64,000 nucleotides of DNA from Natronocella acetinitrilica (GTDB taxonomy: Bacteria; Pseudomonadota; Gammaproteobacteria; Nitrococcales; Aquisalimonadaceae): the NCBI RefSeq assembly GCF_024170285.1, contig NZ_JALJXV010000005.1:1-64000 (forward strand). The letters run 5' to 3'. The position numbers and the translations under genes are program-made. Of the stretch, positions 51,048 through 60,865 are shown piece by piece; within the stretch, counting starts at the first letter, position 1, and every line of letters starts with the position of its first letter. Under the pieces are notes generated by a model. The model ran no database searches and was not told the DNA's origin. It saw only the letters and a list, made by a program, of their open reading frames with translations.

Positions 51048-52169
51048 TCAGGCCCCAAGATTCGTCAGCCGCCGGATGCGTGCCTCCAGCGGCGGATGGG
51101 TCGCCATCAGGCGGCTGGCCTTCTCGGGGAAGTGCTTGAAGGGGTTGACGATGAACAGATGCTGCGTCGCCCGGTTGGCACCGGAAAACGGCTTGGCACT
51201 TTTCGATAACTTCTCCAGCGCCGAGATCATCCCCTGGGCATTGCGGGTCAACCGGACACTGGTGGCATCCGCCAGAAACTCCCGCTGACGGGATACCGCC
51301 ATTTGCACCAGCTTGGCGAACACCGGTGCCAGCGCCGCGACAAGAAACAGGATCAGTACCGCCACCAGGACCCCGGCATTGCCGCCGCCGCGACCGCCGC
51401 TGCCTCTGCCCACCCGGCCGGCCCTGCCGGCACCGGCCCGCCCACTGACGTAGACGATTCGCCAGGCCGCATCCGACACCAGAGCAATCAGCCCCACCAG
51501 CGTGCTGACCGCCGTTGCATAACGCATGTCCAGATTGACGATATGGCCCATTTCGTGACCCACCACTGCCTGGAGTTCGTCCCTGTTGAGTCCTTCCAGC
51601 AGACCACGTGTAATGCCAATCGCGCTACGGCGGGCACTGAGCCCGGTGGCAAAGGCGTTCATGGCATCGGTTTCCAGCAGGAATACTCCCGGCTTGGGAA
51701 TGCCAGCGGCGATGGCCATCTCCTCGACCACGTTGTGCAGGACGGGTTCCTCCTCCCGGCTGACCTCCCGGGCGCCGGTCATCCGCAGCACGATGCGATC
51801 GCCGGCCTTCATGGCGATGGTGGTCCAGACCAGGCTCAGGCCAAGCAACAGCAGCGCTGCCCAGACACCCCATTCACTGAGGAACCAGATACTGTCCCGC
51901 TCCCAGGCCTGCTCGGAGAGAAACAGCTCCATGTTCCAACCAATGACGTAACCCAGCGTGGCACCGATGGCCAGCAACAGCAGGATCAGCCGGGTGGTGG
52001 CCTGACGGTTGGCATGGGCGGCGGAGACGAAGTCGGTTCGGCGGAGCAGCTTCTCCCGCACAGCGGGGCGCTGCGCCGCCTCGGCGGACAGGGCCCCGCC
52101 GCACAGGCGGCAGGTGGTCGCGCCGACACGATTGTCGGCGCCACACTCCGGACAGGGCTGGCGAGCCAC
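51048..52169 (-). CDS. M48-family zinc metallopeptidase with N-terminal zinc ribbon (HtpX-like)
   Basis: A 373-residue membrane protease. Residues 5-24 hold a zinc ribbon (CPECG...CRLCG), two hydrophobic segments follow (LILLLLAIGATLGYVIGW, GVWAALLLLGLSLVW), and the catalytic HEMGH is at 205-209 with a later Glu in FLADATS. A Gly/Arg-rich loop (GRAGAGRAGRVGRGSGGRGG) lies before another membrane segment. Such enzymes clear damaged membrane proteins. It is 7 bp downstream of the LemA gene, a common pairing. Confidence 0.9.
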   Translation of the reverse strand: MARQPCPECGADNRVGATTCRLCGGALSAEAAQRPAVREKLLRRTDFVSAAHANRQATTRLILLLLAIGATLGYVIGWNMELFLSEQAWERDSIWFLSEWGVWAALLLLGLSLVWTTIAMKAGDRIVLRMTGAREVSREEEPVLHNVVEEMAIAAGIPKPGVFLLETDAMNAFATGLSARRSAIGITRGLLEGLNRDELQAVVGHEMGHIVNLDMRYATAVSTLVGLIALVSDAAWRIVYVSGRAGAGRAGRVGRGSGGRGGGNAGVLVAVLILFLVAALAPVFAKLVQMAVSRQREFLADATSVRLTRNAQGMISALEKLSKSAKPFSGANRATQHLFIVNPFKHFPEKASRLMATHPPLEARIRRLTNLGA

Positions 52170-52176
52170 CGTCAGG

Positions 52177-52740
52177 CTACCTCAGGGAGACCTTGGGCAC
52201 CGCCCGTTCGTGGGTTTCCACCTCGAAGTACTGGTCCTGACGGAAGCCGAACAGGCCGGCCACGATGTTGGAGGGGAAGGACTCCACCGCCACGTTCTTG
52301 GCCATGACGCTGTCGTTGTAGTGCTGCCGGGAGAAGGCAATACGGTTCTCGGTGCTGGCCAGCTCTTCCATGAGTTGCTGCACGTTCTGGCTGGCCTTGA
52401 GATCGGGGTAGTTTTCCATCAGCGCGAACAGCTTGCCCAGGGCACCACTCAGGCCCTGTTCCGCCGCCATGGACGCTTCAGGACCCTTGCCTTCGGTTGC
52501 CACGGCACGGCTGCGGGCCTCTACCACCTGCCGGAGCGTATCCTGCTCGTAGGACATGTAGTCCTTGACCGTTTCCACCAGATTGGGGATGAGGTCGTGG
52601 CGGCGCTTGAGCTGCACGTCGATCTGTCGCCAGCCATTGCGAACCTGGTTGCGCAGGCGCACCAGGCGGTTGTAGATGCTGACCACGTAGCCAATCAGGC
52701 CGACGATGATCAGCAGGAAGATGATGGTTCCCAGTTCCAT
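52177..52740 (-). CDS. lemA: LemA family protein
   Basis: A 187-residue protein with an N-terminal membrane anchor (IIFLLIIVGLIGYVVSIYNRLV) followed by the LemA coiled-coil domain: RNQVRNGWRQIDVQLKRRHDLIPNLVETVKDYMSYE, then ENYPDLKASQNVQQLMEELASTENRIAFSRQHYND. ATG 52740 has AGGGGG about 7 bases upstream. The M48 peptidase gene lies directly downstream. The function of LemA is not well defined; it accompanies membrane proteases in many bacteria. Confidence 0.92.
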   Translation of the reverse strand: MELGTIIFLLIIVGLIGYVVSIYNRLVRLRNQVRNGWRQIDVQLKRRHDLIPNLVETVKDYMSYEQDTLRQVVEARSRAVATEGKGPEASMAAEQGLSGALGKLFALMENYPDLKASQNVQQLMEELASTENRIAFSRQHYNDSVMAKNVAVESFPSNIVAGLFGFRQDQYFEVETHERAVPKVSLR

Positions 52741-52835
52741 TGTCTTGCCCCCTGTAGACATGCCGGGGAGGCGTTCCCGCCTCCTCAGGGATTGGAGCAT
52801 GCCCCAGAAAACCGGGTGAAACCATCGAAAAGGTC

Positions 52836-54131
52836 TCAGTCTGTCTGTTGCTCCCGGGTCACCGCCCGGTGGCCGATGTCGCGGCGGTAGTAGACCCCGT
52901 CCCACTGCACTGCGGCGGCCAGCTGATAGGCGCGTTGCTGCGCTTCGGCCACGGTATCTCCCAATGCGCAGGCACACAATACACGACCACCGACCGTCGT
53001 CACCTGCCCTGCTGCGTCCAGCGCAGTCCCGGCGTGGAAGATCTTTCCGGCGTCGCTGCCCAGCTCCGACAGCCCGGTGATGACGTCACCCTTCCGATAG
53101 TCGGCAGGGTAACCACCGGCAGCCAGGACCACGCCCAGACTTGCCTTCGGCGACCAGCGACAGGTGACCTGGTCAAGACGCCCGTCGATGGCGGCGTCGC
53201 AGAGTTCGGTGAGGTCACTCTCAAGGCGCAGCAAAATGGGTTGCGTCTCCGGGTCCCCCATCCGGCAGTTGAACTCCAGCACCCGTGCCTCGCCGTCGTC
53301 GCCGATCATCAGGCCGGCGTAGAGGAACCCGGTGTACCGGTGGCCGTCTGCGGCCATCCCCCGCACCGTCGGCTCGATGACCTGCTCCATGATCTGCCGG
53401 TGCAACTCCGGCGTCACTACGGGTGCCGGGGAGTAGGCCCCCATGCCACCGGTGTTGGGTCCGGTGTCGCCGTCATCCCGGGCCTTGTGATCCTGGGAGG
53501 TGGCCAGGGGCAGGATATGTTCACCGTCGACCATCACCATGAAGCTCGCCTCCTCGCCACGGAGGAATTCCTCGATGACCACCCGTGCGCCGGCATCGCC
53601 GAAGGCATTGCCCTCGAGCATGTCGTCCACGGCAGCCAGCGCCTGCTCCACGGTACCGGCGACCACCACCCCCTTGCCAGCGGCGAGGCCGTCTGCCTTC
53701 ACCACCAGGGGCGCGCCCTGCGTGCGCACGTAGTCCCGTGCCGCCGCGGCATCCGTGAAGGTGCGGTAGGCGCCGGTGGGAATGCCGTGGCGGGCGAGGA
53801 AGTCCTTGGCAAAGGACTTGGACCCTTCCAGTTGGGCGGCGCCGGCGGTGGGGCCAAAGCAACGCAGCCCGGCCGCCCGGAAGGCATCCACCACGCCGGC
53901 CACCAGGGGTGCCTCGGGGCCGACAATGGTCAGGCCGATACGGTTTTCCCGGGCGAAGGTCACCAACGCCGGGATGTCCGTGGCGGCGATCTCGACATTG
54001 CTGCATTTCTGCTCCAGCGCCGTCCCGGCGTTACCCGGCGCAACAAAGACCTGCTCTACCCGTGGCGAACGGGCCGCCGCCCAGGCCAGGGCATGCTCAC
54101 GGCCGCCGCCGCCAATGATCAGCACATTCAT
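52836..54131 (-). CDS. purD: Phosphoribosylamine-glycine ligase
   Basis: A 431-residue ATP-grasp enzyme joining phosphoribosylamine and glycine with ATP to give GAR, the second step of purine synthesis. The N-terminal NVLIIGGGGREHALAW is the PurD nucleotide-fold start, followed by PLVVKADGLAAGKGVVVAGT, VVIEEFLRGEEASF and LEFNCRMGDPETQ. Normal length. The downstream neighbour is lemA; purH lies just upstream, 23 bp away, so purH and purD form an operon with fis further upstream. Confidence 0.96.
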   Translation of the reverse strand: MNVLIIGGGGREHALAWAAARSPRVEQVFVAPGNAGTALEQKCSNVEIAATDIPALVTFARENRIGLTIVGPEAPLVAGVVDAFRAAGLRCFGPTAGAAQLEGSKSFAKDFLARHGIPTGAYRTFTDAAAARDYVRTQGAPLVVKADGLAAGKGVVVAGTVEQALAAVDDMLEGNAFGDAGARVVIEEFLRGEEASFMVMVDGEHILPLATSQDHKARDDGDTGPNTGGMGAYSPAPVVTPELHRQIMEQVIEPTVRGMAADGHRYTGFLYAGLMIGDDGEARVLEFNCRMGDPETQPILLRLESDLTELCDAAIDGRLDQVTCRWSPKASLGVVLAAGGYPADYRKGDVITGLSELGSDAGKIFHAGTALDAAGQVTTVGGRVLCACALGDTVAEAQQRAYQLAAAVQWDGVYYRRDIGHRAVTREQQTD

Positions 54132-54154
54132 GTCGAACTCCTGGACCTTCGAGA

Positions 54155-55729
54155 CTAATGACGGAAATGGCGCATGCCGGTGAAGACCATGGCCATGCCG
54201 TGCTCATTAGCGGCGGCGATGACCTCGTCATCACGAATCGAGCCACCGGGCTGGATCACCGCGACAATACCCGCCTCCGCCGCCTGATCGATACCGTCAC
54301 GGAAGGGGAAGAAGGCATCCGAGGCCATGACCGCACCGGCCACTGGCAGACCTGCATCCTCGGCCTTTTCACGGGCGATCCGGGCCGACCAGACCCGGGA
54401 CATCTGCCCGGCACCGATGCCCACGGTCCGGCTGTCGCGACCATAGACAATGGCGTTGGACTTGACGTAGCGCGCCACCTCCCAGACGAAGCGTAGATCC
54501 TGCAGTTCCTGCGCGGTGGGGGCTCGTCGCGTCACCACCTTGAGATCGCCATCCGGCACCCGGGCCAGGTCGGCGTCCTGCACCAGCAGGCCACCGGTGA
54601 CCCGCTTGTAGTCCACGCTTGCGGCGCGTTCGGCGGGCCACCGGCCACAGACGAGCAGGCGCACATTCTTGCGTGCGGCAATGGCGCTGACGGCGTCGTC
54701 TGTCGCGTCCGGTGCGATGATCACCTCGACGAACTGGCGCTCCACGATCGCCGCGGCGGTGGCGCCATCCAGTGTCCGGTTGAAGGCGATGATGCCGCCG
54801 AAGGCGGAAGTCGGGTCGCACGCGAAGGCGCGATCGTAGGCGGTGAGCAGATCCTCCGCCACGGCGACACCGCAGGGGTTGGCATGCTTGACGATAACGC
54901 AGGCGGGCGCCTCGAAGCACTTGACGCATTCCAGCGCGGCGTCGGTATCGGCGACGTTGTTGTACGACAGCGCCTTGCCCTGCAGTTGCCGCGCCGTGGC
55001 CACGGAAGGCTCGTCGCTCTTAGCATCGCGATAGAACGCCGCGGACTGGTGCGGGTTCTCGCCGTAGCGCATGTCCTGGAGTTTGTGGAACTGCAGATTC
55101 AGCGTGCGCGGATGCGGCGTGGGCTTGAGTTCGGCATCAAGACTGCCGAGATAGGATGCGATGGCACCGTCATAGCTCGCGGTGTGCTCGAAGGCCTTGA
55201 TTGCCAGATCAAGCCGCAGGCGCCAGTCGGTGCCATCCTGCTCGGCCAGTCCCGCCAGTACCCGATCGTAGTCCACCGGATCGGTCACCACGGCGACGCC
55301 GTCATGATTCTTCGCCGCCGCGCGCACCATGGCGGGGCCACCGATATCGATGTTCTCCACGGCGTCTTCAAAACTGCAATCCGGGCGAGCCACCGTCTCG
55401 GCGAAGGGGTAGAGATTCACCACGAGCAGGTCGATGGGCAGAATGCCATGGGCGTCCATCACATCCTCATCCACGCCGCGTCGACCCAGCAGACCGCCGT
55501 GCACCCTGGGATGCAGGGTCTTCACGCGGCCGGCCATCATCTCGGGAAACTCAGTGAGCTCGGAGACATCACGCACCGTCAGGCCGGCGTCGCGCAGGCG
55601 TGCCGCTGTGCCTCCGGTGGACAACAGTTCCACGCCACGGCCGGCCAGGGCGCTGGCGAATTCCACGATACCGGTCTTGTCGGACACGCTGAGCAATGCG
55701 CGACGCACCGGTCGCAAACTGGCGCCCAT
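54155..55729 (-). CDS. purH: Bifunctional AICAR transformylase / IMP cyclohydrolase
   Basis: A 524-residue enzyme for the last two steps of IMP synthesis. The N-terminal IMP cyclohydrolase domain (about 1-200) begins [34 protein letters not shown], and the AICAR transformylase domain carries [18 protein letters not shown] and the [14 protein letters not shown] motif with the catalytic Lys-His. The C-terminal [30 protein letters not shown] is typical. It is between fis and purD on the same strand. Confidence 0.97.
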   Translation of the reverse strand: MGASLRPVRRALLSVSDKTGIVEFASALAGRGVELLSTGGTAARLRDAGLTVRDVSELTEFPEMMAGRVKTLHPRVHGGLLGRRGVDEDVMDAHGILPIDLLVVNLYPFAETVARPDCSFEDAVENIDIGGPAMVRAAAKNHDGVAVVTDPVDYDRVLAGLAEQDGTDWRLRLDLAIKAFEHTASYDGAIASYLGSLDAELKPTPHPRTLNLQFHKLQDMRYGENPHQSAAFYRDAKSDEPSVATARQLQGKALSYNNVADTDAALECVKCFEAPACVIVKHANPCGVAVAEDLLTAYDRAFACDPTSAFGGIIAFNRTLDGATAAAIVERQFVEVIIAPDATDDAVSAIAARKNVRLLVCGRWPAERAASVDYKRVTGGLLVQDADLARVPDGDLKVVTRRAPTAQELQDLRFVWEVARYVKSNAIVYGRDSRTVGIGAGQMSRVWSARIAREKAEDAGLPVAGAVMASDAFFPFRDGIDQAAEAGIVAVIQPGGSIRDDEVIAAANEHGMAMVFTGMRHFRH

Positions 55730-55818
55730 GCAGGCCTCCTTATCATCGTCGGGAGCCCGTCAAGGTGATACAGGAGCACACCGCCCGACGGGCTGCGCGG
55801 TGTCCAGGGAGTCTTTTG

Positions 55819-56112
55819 TTACACGAGGCCGTAGTGCAGCAATTTCTTGCGCAGCGTCGCCCGATTCATGCCGAGCATCTGGGCGGCCCGGGTCTGGTTG
55901 TTCTGGCAGTACCGCATCACGGCGGCGAACAGGGGCGGCTCGACTTCCTCGAGCACCAGCTTGTGCAGATCACAGGCGGCGTCGCCATCGAGCTGTGCCA
56001 GATAGCGCTCCATTGCGTCCGACACACATGCCCGGATCGGCCCCACGCCCGTATCATCGGGCTCGGTCTGAACAGCACTTCCCCGCATGACCCCACTTGC
56101 CTGCTGTTGCAT
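55819..56112 (-). CDS. fis: DNA-binding protein Fis
   Basis: A 97-residue nucleoid-associated factor that bends DNA and activates rRNA and other promoters. The C-terminal helix-turn-helix, LFAAVMRYCQNNQTRAAQMLGMNRATLRKKLLHYGLV, is essentially complete. ATG 56112 gives a length like the E. coli protein (98); a TTG at 56136 is the longer alternative. In the Pseudomonas-type order it lies before purH, and here it also follows the DUF3426 gene, so the arrangement is conserved. Confidence 0.95.
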   Translation of the reverse strand: MQQQASGVMRGSAVQTEPDDTGVGPIRACVSDAMERYLAQLDGDAACDLHKLVLEEVEPPLFAAVMRYCQNNQTRAAQMLGMNRATLRKKLLHYGLV

Positions 56113-56234
56113 ATCGGCTTGCACTGATTCACCCAACGGGATTGGATCGCCCCCCGCGACCCGGAAAGGTTTTCGATGATACCGGAAAGCGCGGACAGTG
56201 AAAACGCGAAGCCGACAAGCTGACGCATTTCCCG

Positions 56235-57299
56235 TTAGCGGTACTCGAAGATGTACTGCTCGGCGCCACCACCCGGGTCCATCAGTTCAAGGCGGACGCT
56301 GATGCTGCGACCAGGACTCATCCCGCGTTCCCATTGATGACGCAGGGTTTCGTCCTCCAGGTAATCGCTGGGGTGGAACCAGCGCTCGGCGGTGACCCGC
56401 TGGTTGCCATCGAGCAGCGACAGGCGGATCAGGGGATAGGGTTGGCGGAACGGCGCATCGTTGACGATGAGGGCCGCGGCGACCAGTGCGTCGTCACGTC
56501 GTGGGTGCTCGGTCACCTGGCCGCGCAGCAATCGCATCTGCTCCCGATCACGCAACAGGGGCAGCTCGCAGCCGGTGACCGCGCAAAGACGCTCCGCCCA
56601 GGGTCGCAACTCGGCACTGGCCGCCATGACGTTGCGCTGAGCGTAGGTCACCTGCAGCCCGAACAGCAAGGCGAGTAACAGGACACCCGTGAGCCAGAGC
56701 AGGTTGGACGGTCCCGCAGCCGGAATGCCGGCTGCCGCCTGACGCTCGAGTTCCAGCGCGGACTGCAGGTGCCAGTCGCCATGATCGCCCTCTGCGGCGG
56801 CAAGGGCATCTTCTCCCAGCGCCTGATAGGCCGCCGTGGCCAACGCCGGTCTGCCGCCACCTGGACGGCTGACGCCCGGCCTGACGGCCCGGCCGGGGAC
56901 CACGGAGACCGGGCCGGAGGTCCAGTCTATGGCTCGCCGAGCGGGTGGCGCGGGTGTCTCGGTGCGGAGGGGTTCCGGTTCGCTGACCGCCGCCGGCTGC
57001 GACGGCGGTTCATCCACAGGCTCAATGGGCTCCGCAGGGTCGACAGCAACATCCGCCGGCTGGTCAGCCGTGGCAGGTTCGACGTCGGAAATGACAGCCT
57101 CATCAGGCTCCCGGTCCAGTAACGCCAGGGATTCCAGGGGCAGATGGGCATGGAACGCGGCGGGTAGCGTATCCACCAGTCGGCGCCGGGGATCGAATGC
57201 GGTGTGGCACATCCCGCATTGCACCCGGCCGCCCGGGGCGGGCAGCGCGTCCGGCTCGGTCCGGAACAAGGTGGCGCAGGCGGGACACTGCGTGTACAT
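56235..57299 (-). CDS. Zinc-ribbon and DUF3426 domain membrane protein
   Basis: A 354-residue protein starting MYTQCPACATLFRTEPDALPAPGGRVQCGMCHTAFD, an MJ0042-type zinc ribbon with two CxxC pairs. A long Pro/Glu/Ala-rich linker (about 50-170) follows, then a membrane segment LLWLTGVLLLALLFGLQVTYA (about residues 198-218) and a DUF3426 periplasmic-side domain (LPLLRDREQM... WFHPSDYLED). ATG 57299 is chosen at the ribbon start. Found between prmA and fis in many gammaproteobacteria. Function unknown. Confidence 0.88.
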   Translation of the reverse strand: MYTQCPACATLFRTEPDALPAPGGRVQCGMCHTAFDPRRRLVDTLPAAFHAHLPLESLALLDREPDEAVISDVEPATADQPADVAVDPAEPIEPVDEPPSQPAAVSEPEPLRTETPAPPARRAIDWTSGPVSVVPGRAVRPGVSRPGGGRPALATAAYQALGEDALAAAEGDHGDWHLQSALELERQAAAGIPAAGPSNLLWLTGVLLLALLFGLQVTYAQRNVMAASAELRPWAERLCAVTGCELPLLRDREQMRLLRGQVTEHPRRDDALVAAALIVNDAPFRQPYPLIRLSLLDGNQRVTAERWFHPSDYLEDETLRHQWERGMSPGRSISVRLELMDPGGGAEQYIFEYR

Positions 57300-57370
57300 G
57301 GAAACCGGGGCCTGTATCCTGAACGCGCTCCATTGTCTGGAGGGTGAGCCCCCTTGTAAAGGAGCGCGGC

Positions 57371-58264
57371 TCAGACTTCCGACGGGCGCCGCAGCCCGGT
57401 CACCAGCGCCCATCCGTCCCGGCCATCATCCGCACGCAGCTCGAAGGCCGAAGTGTAGCTGTCCGTGACGCTGGCGGCCTGTTCATTGAGGATGCCCGAT
57501 AGAGCCAGATGACCACCGCTGCGCACCCGCCGCGACAACTCCGGCGCGAGCCGTATCAACACCCCGGCAAGTATGTTGGCGACCAGCACATCGGCAATCG
57601 CATCGGCGGGCATATCATCAGGACTGGCCAGTTCCAGCCGGCCGTCCACGCCGTTGCGCCGGGCATTCTCGCGGCTCGCAATCAGTGCCTGGGGATCCTT
57701 ATCGATGCCCAGCACGCGTTCCGCACCCAGCAATAGAGCAGCGATGGACAGTATCCCCGAGCCGCAGCCCATATCGATGACGAAGCGGCCCTGCAGCGGC
57801 TGACGATCGAGCCATTCCAGGCACAAGGCGGTGCTGGGATGAGTGCCGGTGCCAAAGGCCAGCCCCGGATCCAGCTTCAGCACGATGGCGTCGCTCGCAT
57901 CCACTCGCGCGTTGCTGGGGCATACCCACAGACGCCGACCAAAACGCATGGGCACGAAGTCGTCCATCCAGGCCCGTTCCCAGGCGCGATCCTCGAGCCA
58001 CTCCACCCGCCAACCACGCACGGCGGTATCACCGAGCTCCCGCTCCAGTGCCCGGCGCACCGTATCCACCCGGGCATGCTCGTCGAACAGTGCAAGCACG
58101 ATGGCACGGCCCCACAGGGGCGCCTCACCGGGGCCGGGTTCGAGTATGGGGTCGCCACCAGGGTCCTGGAGCGTCACCGACATGGCGCCTTGCTCCATCA
58201 ATACGTCTTCGGCCAGCTGGCAGGCCACCGCATCGAGGTCACAGGATACTTGCAGAAAAGGCAT
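57371..58264 (-). CDS. prmA: Ribosomal protein L11 methyltransferase PrmA
   Basis: Transfers methyl groups from SAM to ribosomal protein L11. The 297-residue length is usual. An N-terminal substrate-binding domain (1-110) with AWERAWMDDFVPMRFG is followed by the SAM-binding domain, motif GRFVIDMGCGSGILSIAALLLG (about residue 159), then LGIDKDPQAL and DVLVANILAGVLIRLAPEL. It lies upstream of the zinc-ribbon/DUF3426 gene. Confidence 0.95.
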   Translation of the reverse strand: MPFLQVSCDLDAVACQLAEDVLMEQGAMSVTLQDPGGDPILEPGPGEAPLWGRAIVLALFDEHARVDTVRRALERELGDTAVRGWRVEWLEDRAWERAWMDDFVPMRFGRRLWVCPSNARVDASDAIVLKLDPGLAFGTGTHPSTALCLEWLDRQPLQGRFVIDMGCGSGILSIAALLLGAERVLGIDKDPQALIASRENARRNGVDGRLELASPDDMPADAIADVLVANILAGVLIRLAPELSRRVRSGGHLALSGILNEQAASVTDSYTSAFELRADDGRDGWALVTGLRRPSEV

Positions 58265-58298
58265 CAGCCGGAGCTGGATACTGGCGCCGGGAGCCGCA

Positions 58299-58625
58299 TC
58301 ACTCCTCGGCCGCGACGCAATCGGCGGCTTGCTGGCGGGTAAAGAACTGCCCGTCCCGCAGGAAGCCCGCTTCCACAGTGGGTTTCACCGCGCAGGCCGC
58401 CCCGTTGCAATCCCGCTGCAAAACGAGATCGTCAGGCAAGCCATCCAGGCAATGGAACGGAACCGGTGACCCGGTGCCACACAAAGAGGGGTAGACCATC
58501 CCGGTCGACGTATCTCTGAAGGCGGGCGTAAATCCGCTGCAGCGGTTCTCCTGGCTGACACCACCGGTAAAGCGGTAGGCCAGGTTCTCCCTATGGAGAC
58601 GCTGCCTCGTCATCACTCGTGCCAT
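58299..58625 (-). CDS. Hypothetical protein conserved in gammaproteobacteria (108 aa)
   Basis: Starts MARVMTRQRLHRENLAYRF with GAGGTG about 5 bases upstream. The middle (GFTPAFRDTSTGMVYPSLCGTGSPVPFHCLDGLPDDLV) and the end (AGFLRDGQFFTRQQAAD) resemble short uncharacterised proteins found in Pseudomonas and relatives, from memory. A consensus-like promoter lies about 100 bp upstream. I assign no function. It precedes prmA by 34 bp. Confidence 0.65.
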   Translation of the reverse strand: MARVMTRQRLHRENLAYRFTGGVSQENRCSGFTPAFRDTSTGMVYPSLCGTGSPVPFHCLDGLPDDLVLQRDCNGAACAVKPTVEAGFLRDGQFFTRQQAADCVAAEE

Positions 58626-58724
58626 GAAGACACCTCGCGACTGCTGCAAAAACGCCCGGAACGATTCATTCCGAGAGCCAGCCTGTGCATCTGCCTTGGG
58701 ATGGTGCAGTGCACATTGGGGCGT

Positions 58725-58752
58725 AGTATAGGGCTGCGAATTACGATGTCCA
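58725..58752 (-). promoter_or_regulatory. Sigma-70-type promoter of the 108-aa gene
   Basis: On the minus strand a -35 TGGACA (58747-58752) and a perfect-looking -10 TATACT (58725-58730) are separated by 16 bp. The 100-base leader it gives contains a small hairpin, CGGAA/TTCCG, at 58657-58673. Confidence 0.6.
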
Positions 58753-58851
58753 GTAGGACGTCACAGGACTGTAAGAAAACCCGTCACCAGCGCATGTCTA
58801 CCCGGGACCGGACCCCGCTCACGGGGCCCGAATCCCGTTGACGGACGGGGA

Positions 58852-59379
58852 TCAGTTACCCGCCCGCTTGACGGCGTCCAGCAGTTCCTGGCGCGCCGAC
58901 TCAAGGCCTTCCCAGCCCTGGATCTTGACCCATTTGCCGGGCTCCAGATCCTTGTAGTGCTCGAAGAAATGACTGATCTGGTCAAGCAGGATCTGCGGCA
59001 GGTCCTCCGGACCCTTGACCTTGCTGTAGAGCTTGGTGAGCTTGTCCACCGGCACGGCCAGCAGCTTGGCGTCCTCTCCGGACTCGTCTTCCATCTTGAG
59101 CACGCCCACCGGCCGGCAGCGCACCACAGAGCCCATCTGCAACGGAAACGGGGCAACCACCAGCACGTCCGCCGGATCACCATCGCCGCACAGGGTATGG
59201 GGGACATAGCCGTAGTTGCAGGGATAGTGCATGGCTGTACCCATGAAGCGATCCACCAGCAGCGCACCGCTATCCTTGTCGACCTCGTACTTGACCGGGT
59301 CGGCGTTCTGCGGGATCTCGATGATGACGTTGATGTCGTCGGGAACGGACTTCCCGGCCGGAATCGCGTCGATGTTCAT
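58852..59379 (-). CDS. ppa: Inorganic pyrophosphatase (soluble, family I)
   Basis: Hydrolyses pyrophosphate to phosphate, pulling biosynthetic reactions forward. The 175-residue protein has the family I active-site pattern: [28 protein letters not shown], the Asp-rich [12 protein letters not shown] and [22 protein letters not shown] 59379 with AGGGGAA about 7 bases upstream. It lies 41 bp downstream of the phosphofructokinase gene, on the same strand. Confidence 0.95.
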   Translation of the reverse strand: MNIDAIPAGKSVPDDINVIIEIPQNADPVKYEVDKDSGALLVDRFMGTAMHYPCNYGYVPHTLCGDGDPADVLVVAPFPLQMGSVVRCRPVGVLKMEDESGEDAKLLAVPVDKLTKLYSKVKGPEDLPQILLDQISHFFEHYKDLEPGKWVKIQGWEGLESARQELLDAVKRAGN

Positions 59380-59420
59380 AATGCTGTTCCCCTTTGCTTG
59401 GTCTCTGATATCTGACGGTG

Positions 59421-60686
59421 CTAGCGCAGCGTGAAGGTGTCGCCCAGGCGCCGCGGCACCGATGCATTCTTGAGTCGCACGTAATAGGGCAGGCCATTTC
59501 GGTAAGGAGGGTAGTCCTCCCCCTGGATCAGCGGCTGCAGGTAGCGGCGGCAGGCGTCGGTGATGCCAAAACCGTCCTCGCGGATGTACTCCGGCGGCAG
59601 GCCACGCTCGCGATTGGCCACTTCCGCCAGGTCCGCGCAGCCGATCTCCCACTGATAGGGCTCGTCGCGCTTGCGTACAATGGTGGGCATCACGGCGTTG
59701 CGCCCATCCAGGGCCATTTCCACGGCGGCAGCACCCACGGCGTAGGCCTGGTCAACGTCGGTCTTGGACGCCACATGGCGGGCTGCCCGCTGCAGGTAAT
59801 CGGCCACCGCGCAGTGGTACTTGTAGCCCAGCTCGCGCTTGCACATGCTGGCGATGATCGGGCCGACACCGCCCAACTGCACATGACCGAATGCGTCGGT
59901 GCTGCCACTGTCGGAGAGAAAGCGACCGTCCTCTTCACGGATGCCTTCCGACACAACGATCACGCAATAACCAAAGCGCTCCACGGAGCGCCTTACCGCG
60001 TCAAGGAATGGCTGCTTCCTGAAGGGCACTTCCGGCAGCAGGATGACATGGGGGGGTTGGTCTTCCGATTCCGCCGCGAGTCCGGCGGCGGCGGCGATCC
60101 AGCCCGCATGCCGGCCCATCACTTCAAGCACGAATACCTTGGTGGATGTCTCGGCCATGGAGCGGACGTCCAGACCGGCCTCCATGGTGGACACCGCCAC
60201 GTACTTGGCAACGGAGCCGAAGCCGGGGCAACAGTCGGTAATGGGGAGATCGTTATCCACGGTCTTGGGAATGCCAATGCAGGTGATCGGGTAACCCATG
60301 CGCTCCCCGAGTTGGGAGACCTTCAACGCCGTGTCCTGGGAATCACCGCCGCCGTTGTAGAAGAAGTAGCCGATGTTGTGGGCCTCGAAAACGGCGATCA
60401 GGCGCTCGTATTCAGCCCTGTTCTCTTCCAGACCTTTCAGCTTGTAGCGGCACGAACCGAAGGCGCCGGAGGGGGTATGGCGCAGTGCGGCGATGGCCTG
60501 ATCCGACTCCAGCGAGGTATCGATAAGGTCCTCGGTGAGCGCACCGATGATGCCATTGCGTCCGGCGTAAAGCTTGCCGATGCGATCGCTGTGGCGGCGG
60601 GCGGTTTCTATAACGCCACAGGCGCTCGCATTGATGACGGCAGTAACACCGCCGGATTGGGCATAAAAGGCGTTCTTGAGTGCCAT
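59421..60686 (-). CDS. Phosphofructokinase family, probably pyrophosphate-dependent
   Basis: A 421-residue PfkA-family enzyme converting fructose 6-phosphate to the 1,6-bisphosphate. [19 protein letters not shown] and [12 protein letters not shown] (residues 109-120) form the donor site; PKTVDND (140-146) places Lys141 where ATP-dependent enzymes have Gly, typical of PPi-dependent forms. Ser116 at the other determinant position leaves some doubt. The [24 protein letters not shown] segment is conserved. ATG 60686 ([12 protein letters not shown]). It is next to ppa, which would compete for the same PPi pool. Confidence 0.85.
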   Translation of the reverse strand: MALKNAFYAQSGGVTAVINASACGVIETARRHSDRIGKLYAGRNGIIGALTEDLIDTSLESDQAIAALRHTPSGAFGSCRYKLKGLEENRAEYERLIAVFEAHNIGYFFYNGGGDSQDTALKVSQLGERMGYPITCIGIPKTVDNDLPITDCCPGFGSVAKYVAVSTMEAGLDVRSMAETSTKVFVLEVMGRHAGWIAAAAGLAAESEDQPPHVILLPEVPFRKQPFLDAVRRSVERFGYCVIVVSEGIREEDGRFLSDSGSTDAFGHVQLGGVGPIIASMCKRELGYKYHCAVADYLQRAARHVASKTDVDQAYAVGAAAVEMALDGRNAVMPTIVRKRDEPYQWEIGCADLAEVANRERGLPPEYIREDGFGITDACRRYLQPLIQGEDYPPYRNGLPYYVRLKNASVPRRLGDTFTLR

Positions 60687-60865
60687 ATCGAGAGAGATCC
60701 CCGGTGCTTGACAGCCGGCGCGCAACCAGTCAGTTGAACAAGCTGCTTGGAATTTGGGCGGCAAGGATACCGGAAAATACGCAGCTTGCCGAGGCGATAG
60801 CGCACCGATGTGCAAGACTGCAGTCTGTGGCAGGCTATGCTTTTCATTTCGGGGAGTGTCGACCC

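Noticed and set aside
52848-54158. A 436-residue frame on the plus strand
   Set aside because: Antisense to purD, whose ATP-grasp motifs are complete.
58655-58675. Hairpin with nearby T-run in the leader of the 108-residue gene, considered as a terminator or riboswitch
   Set aside because: The stem is only five base pairs and the T-run is separated by four bases; too weak to call.
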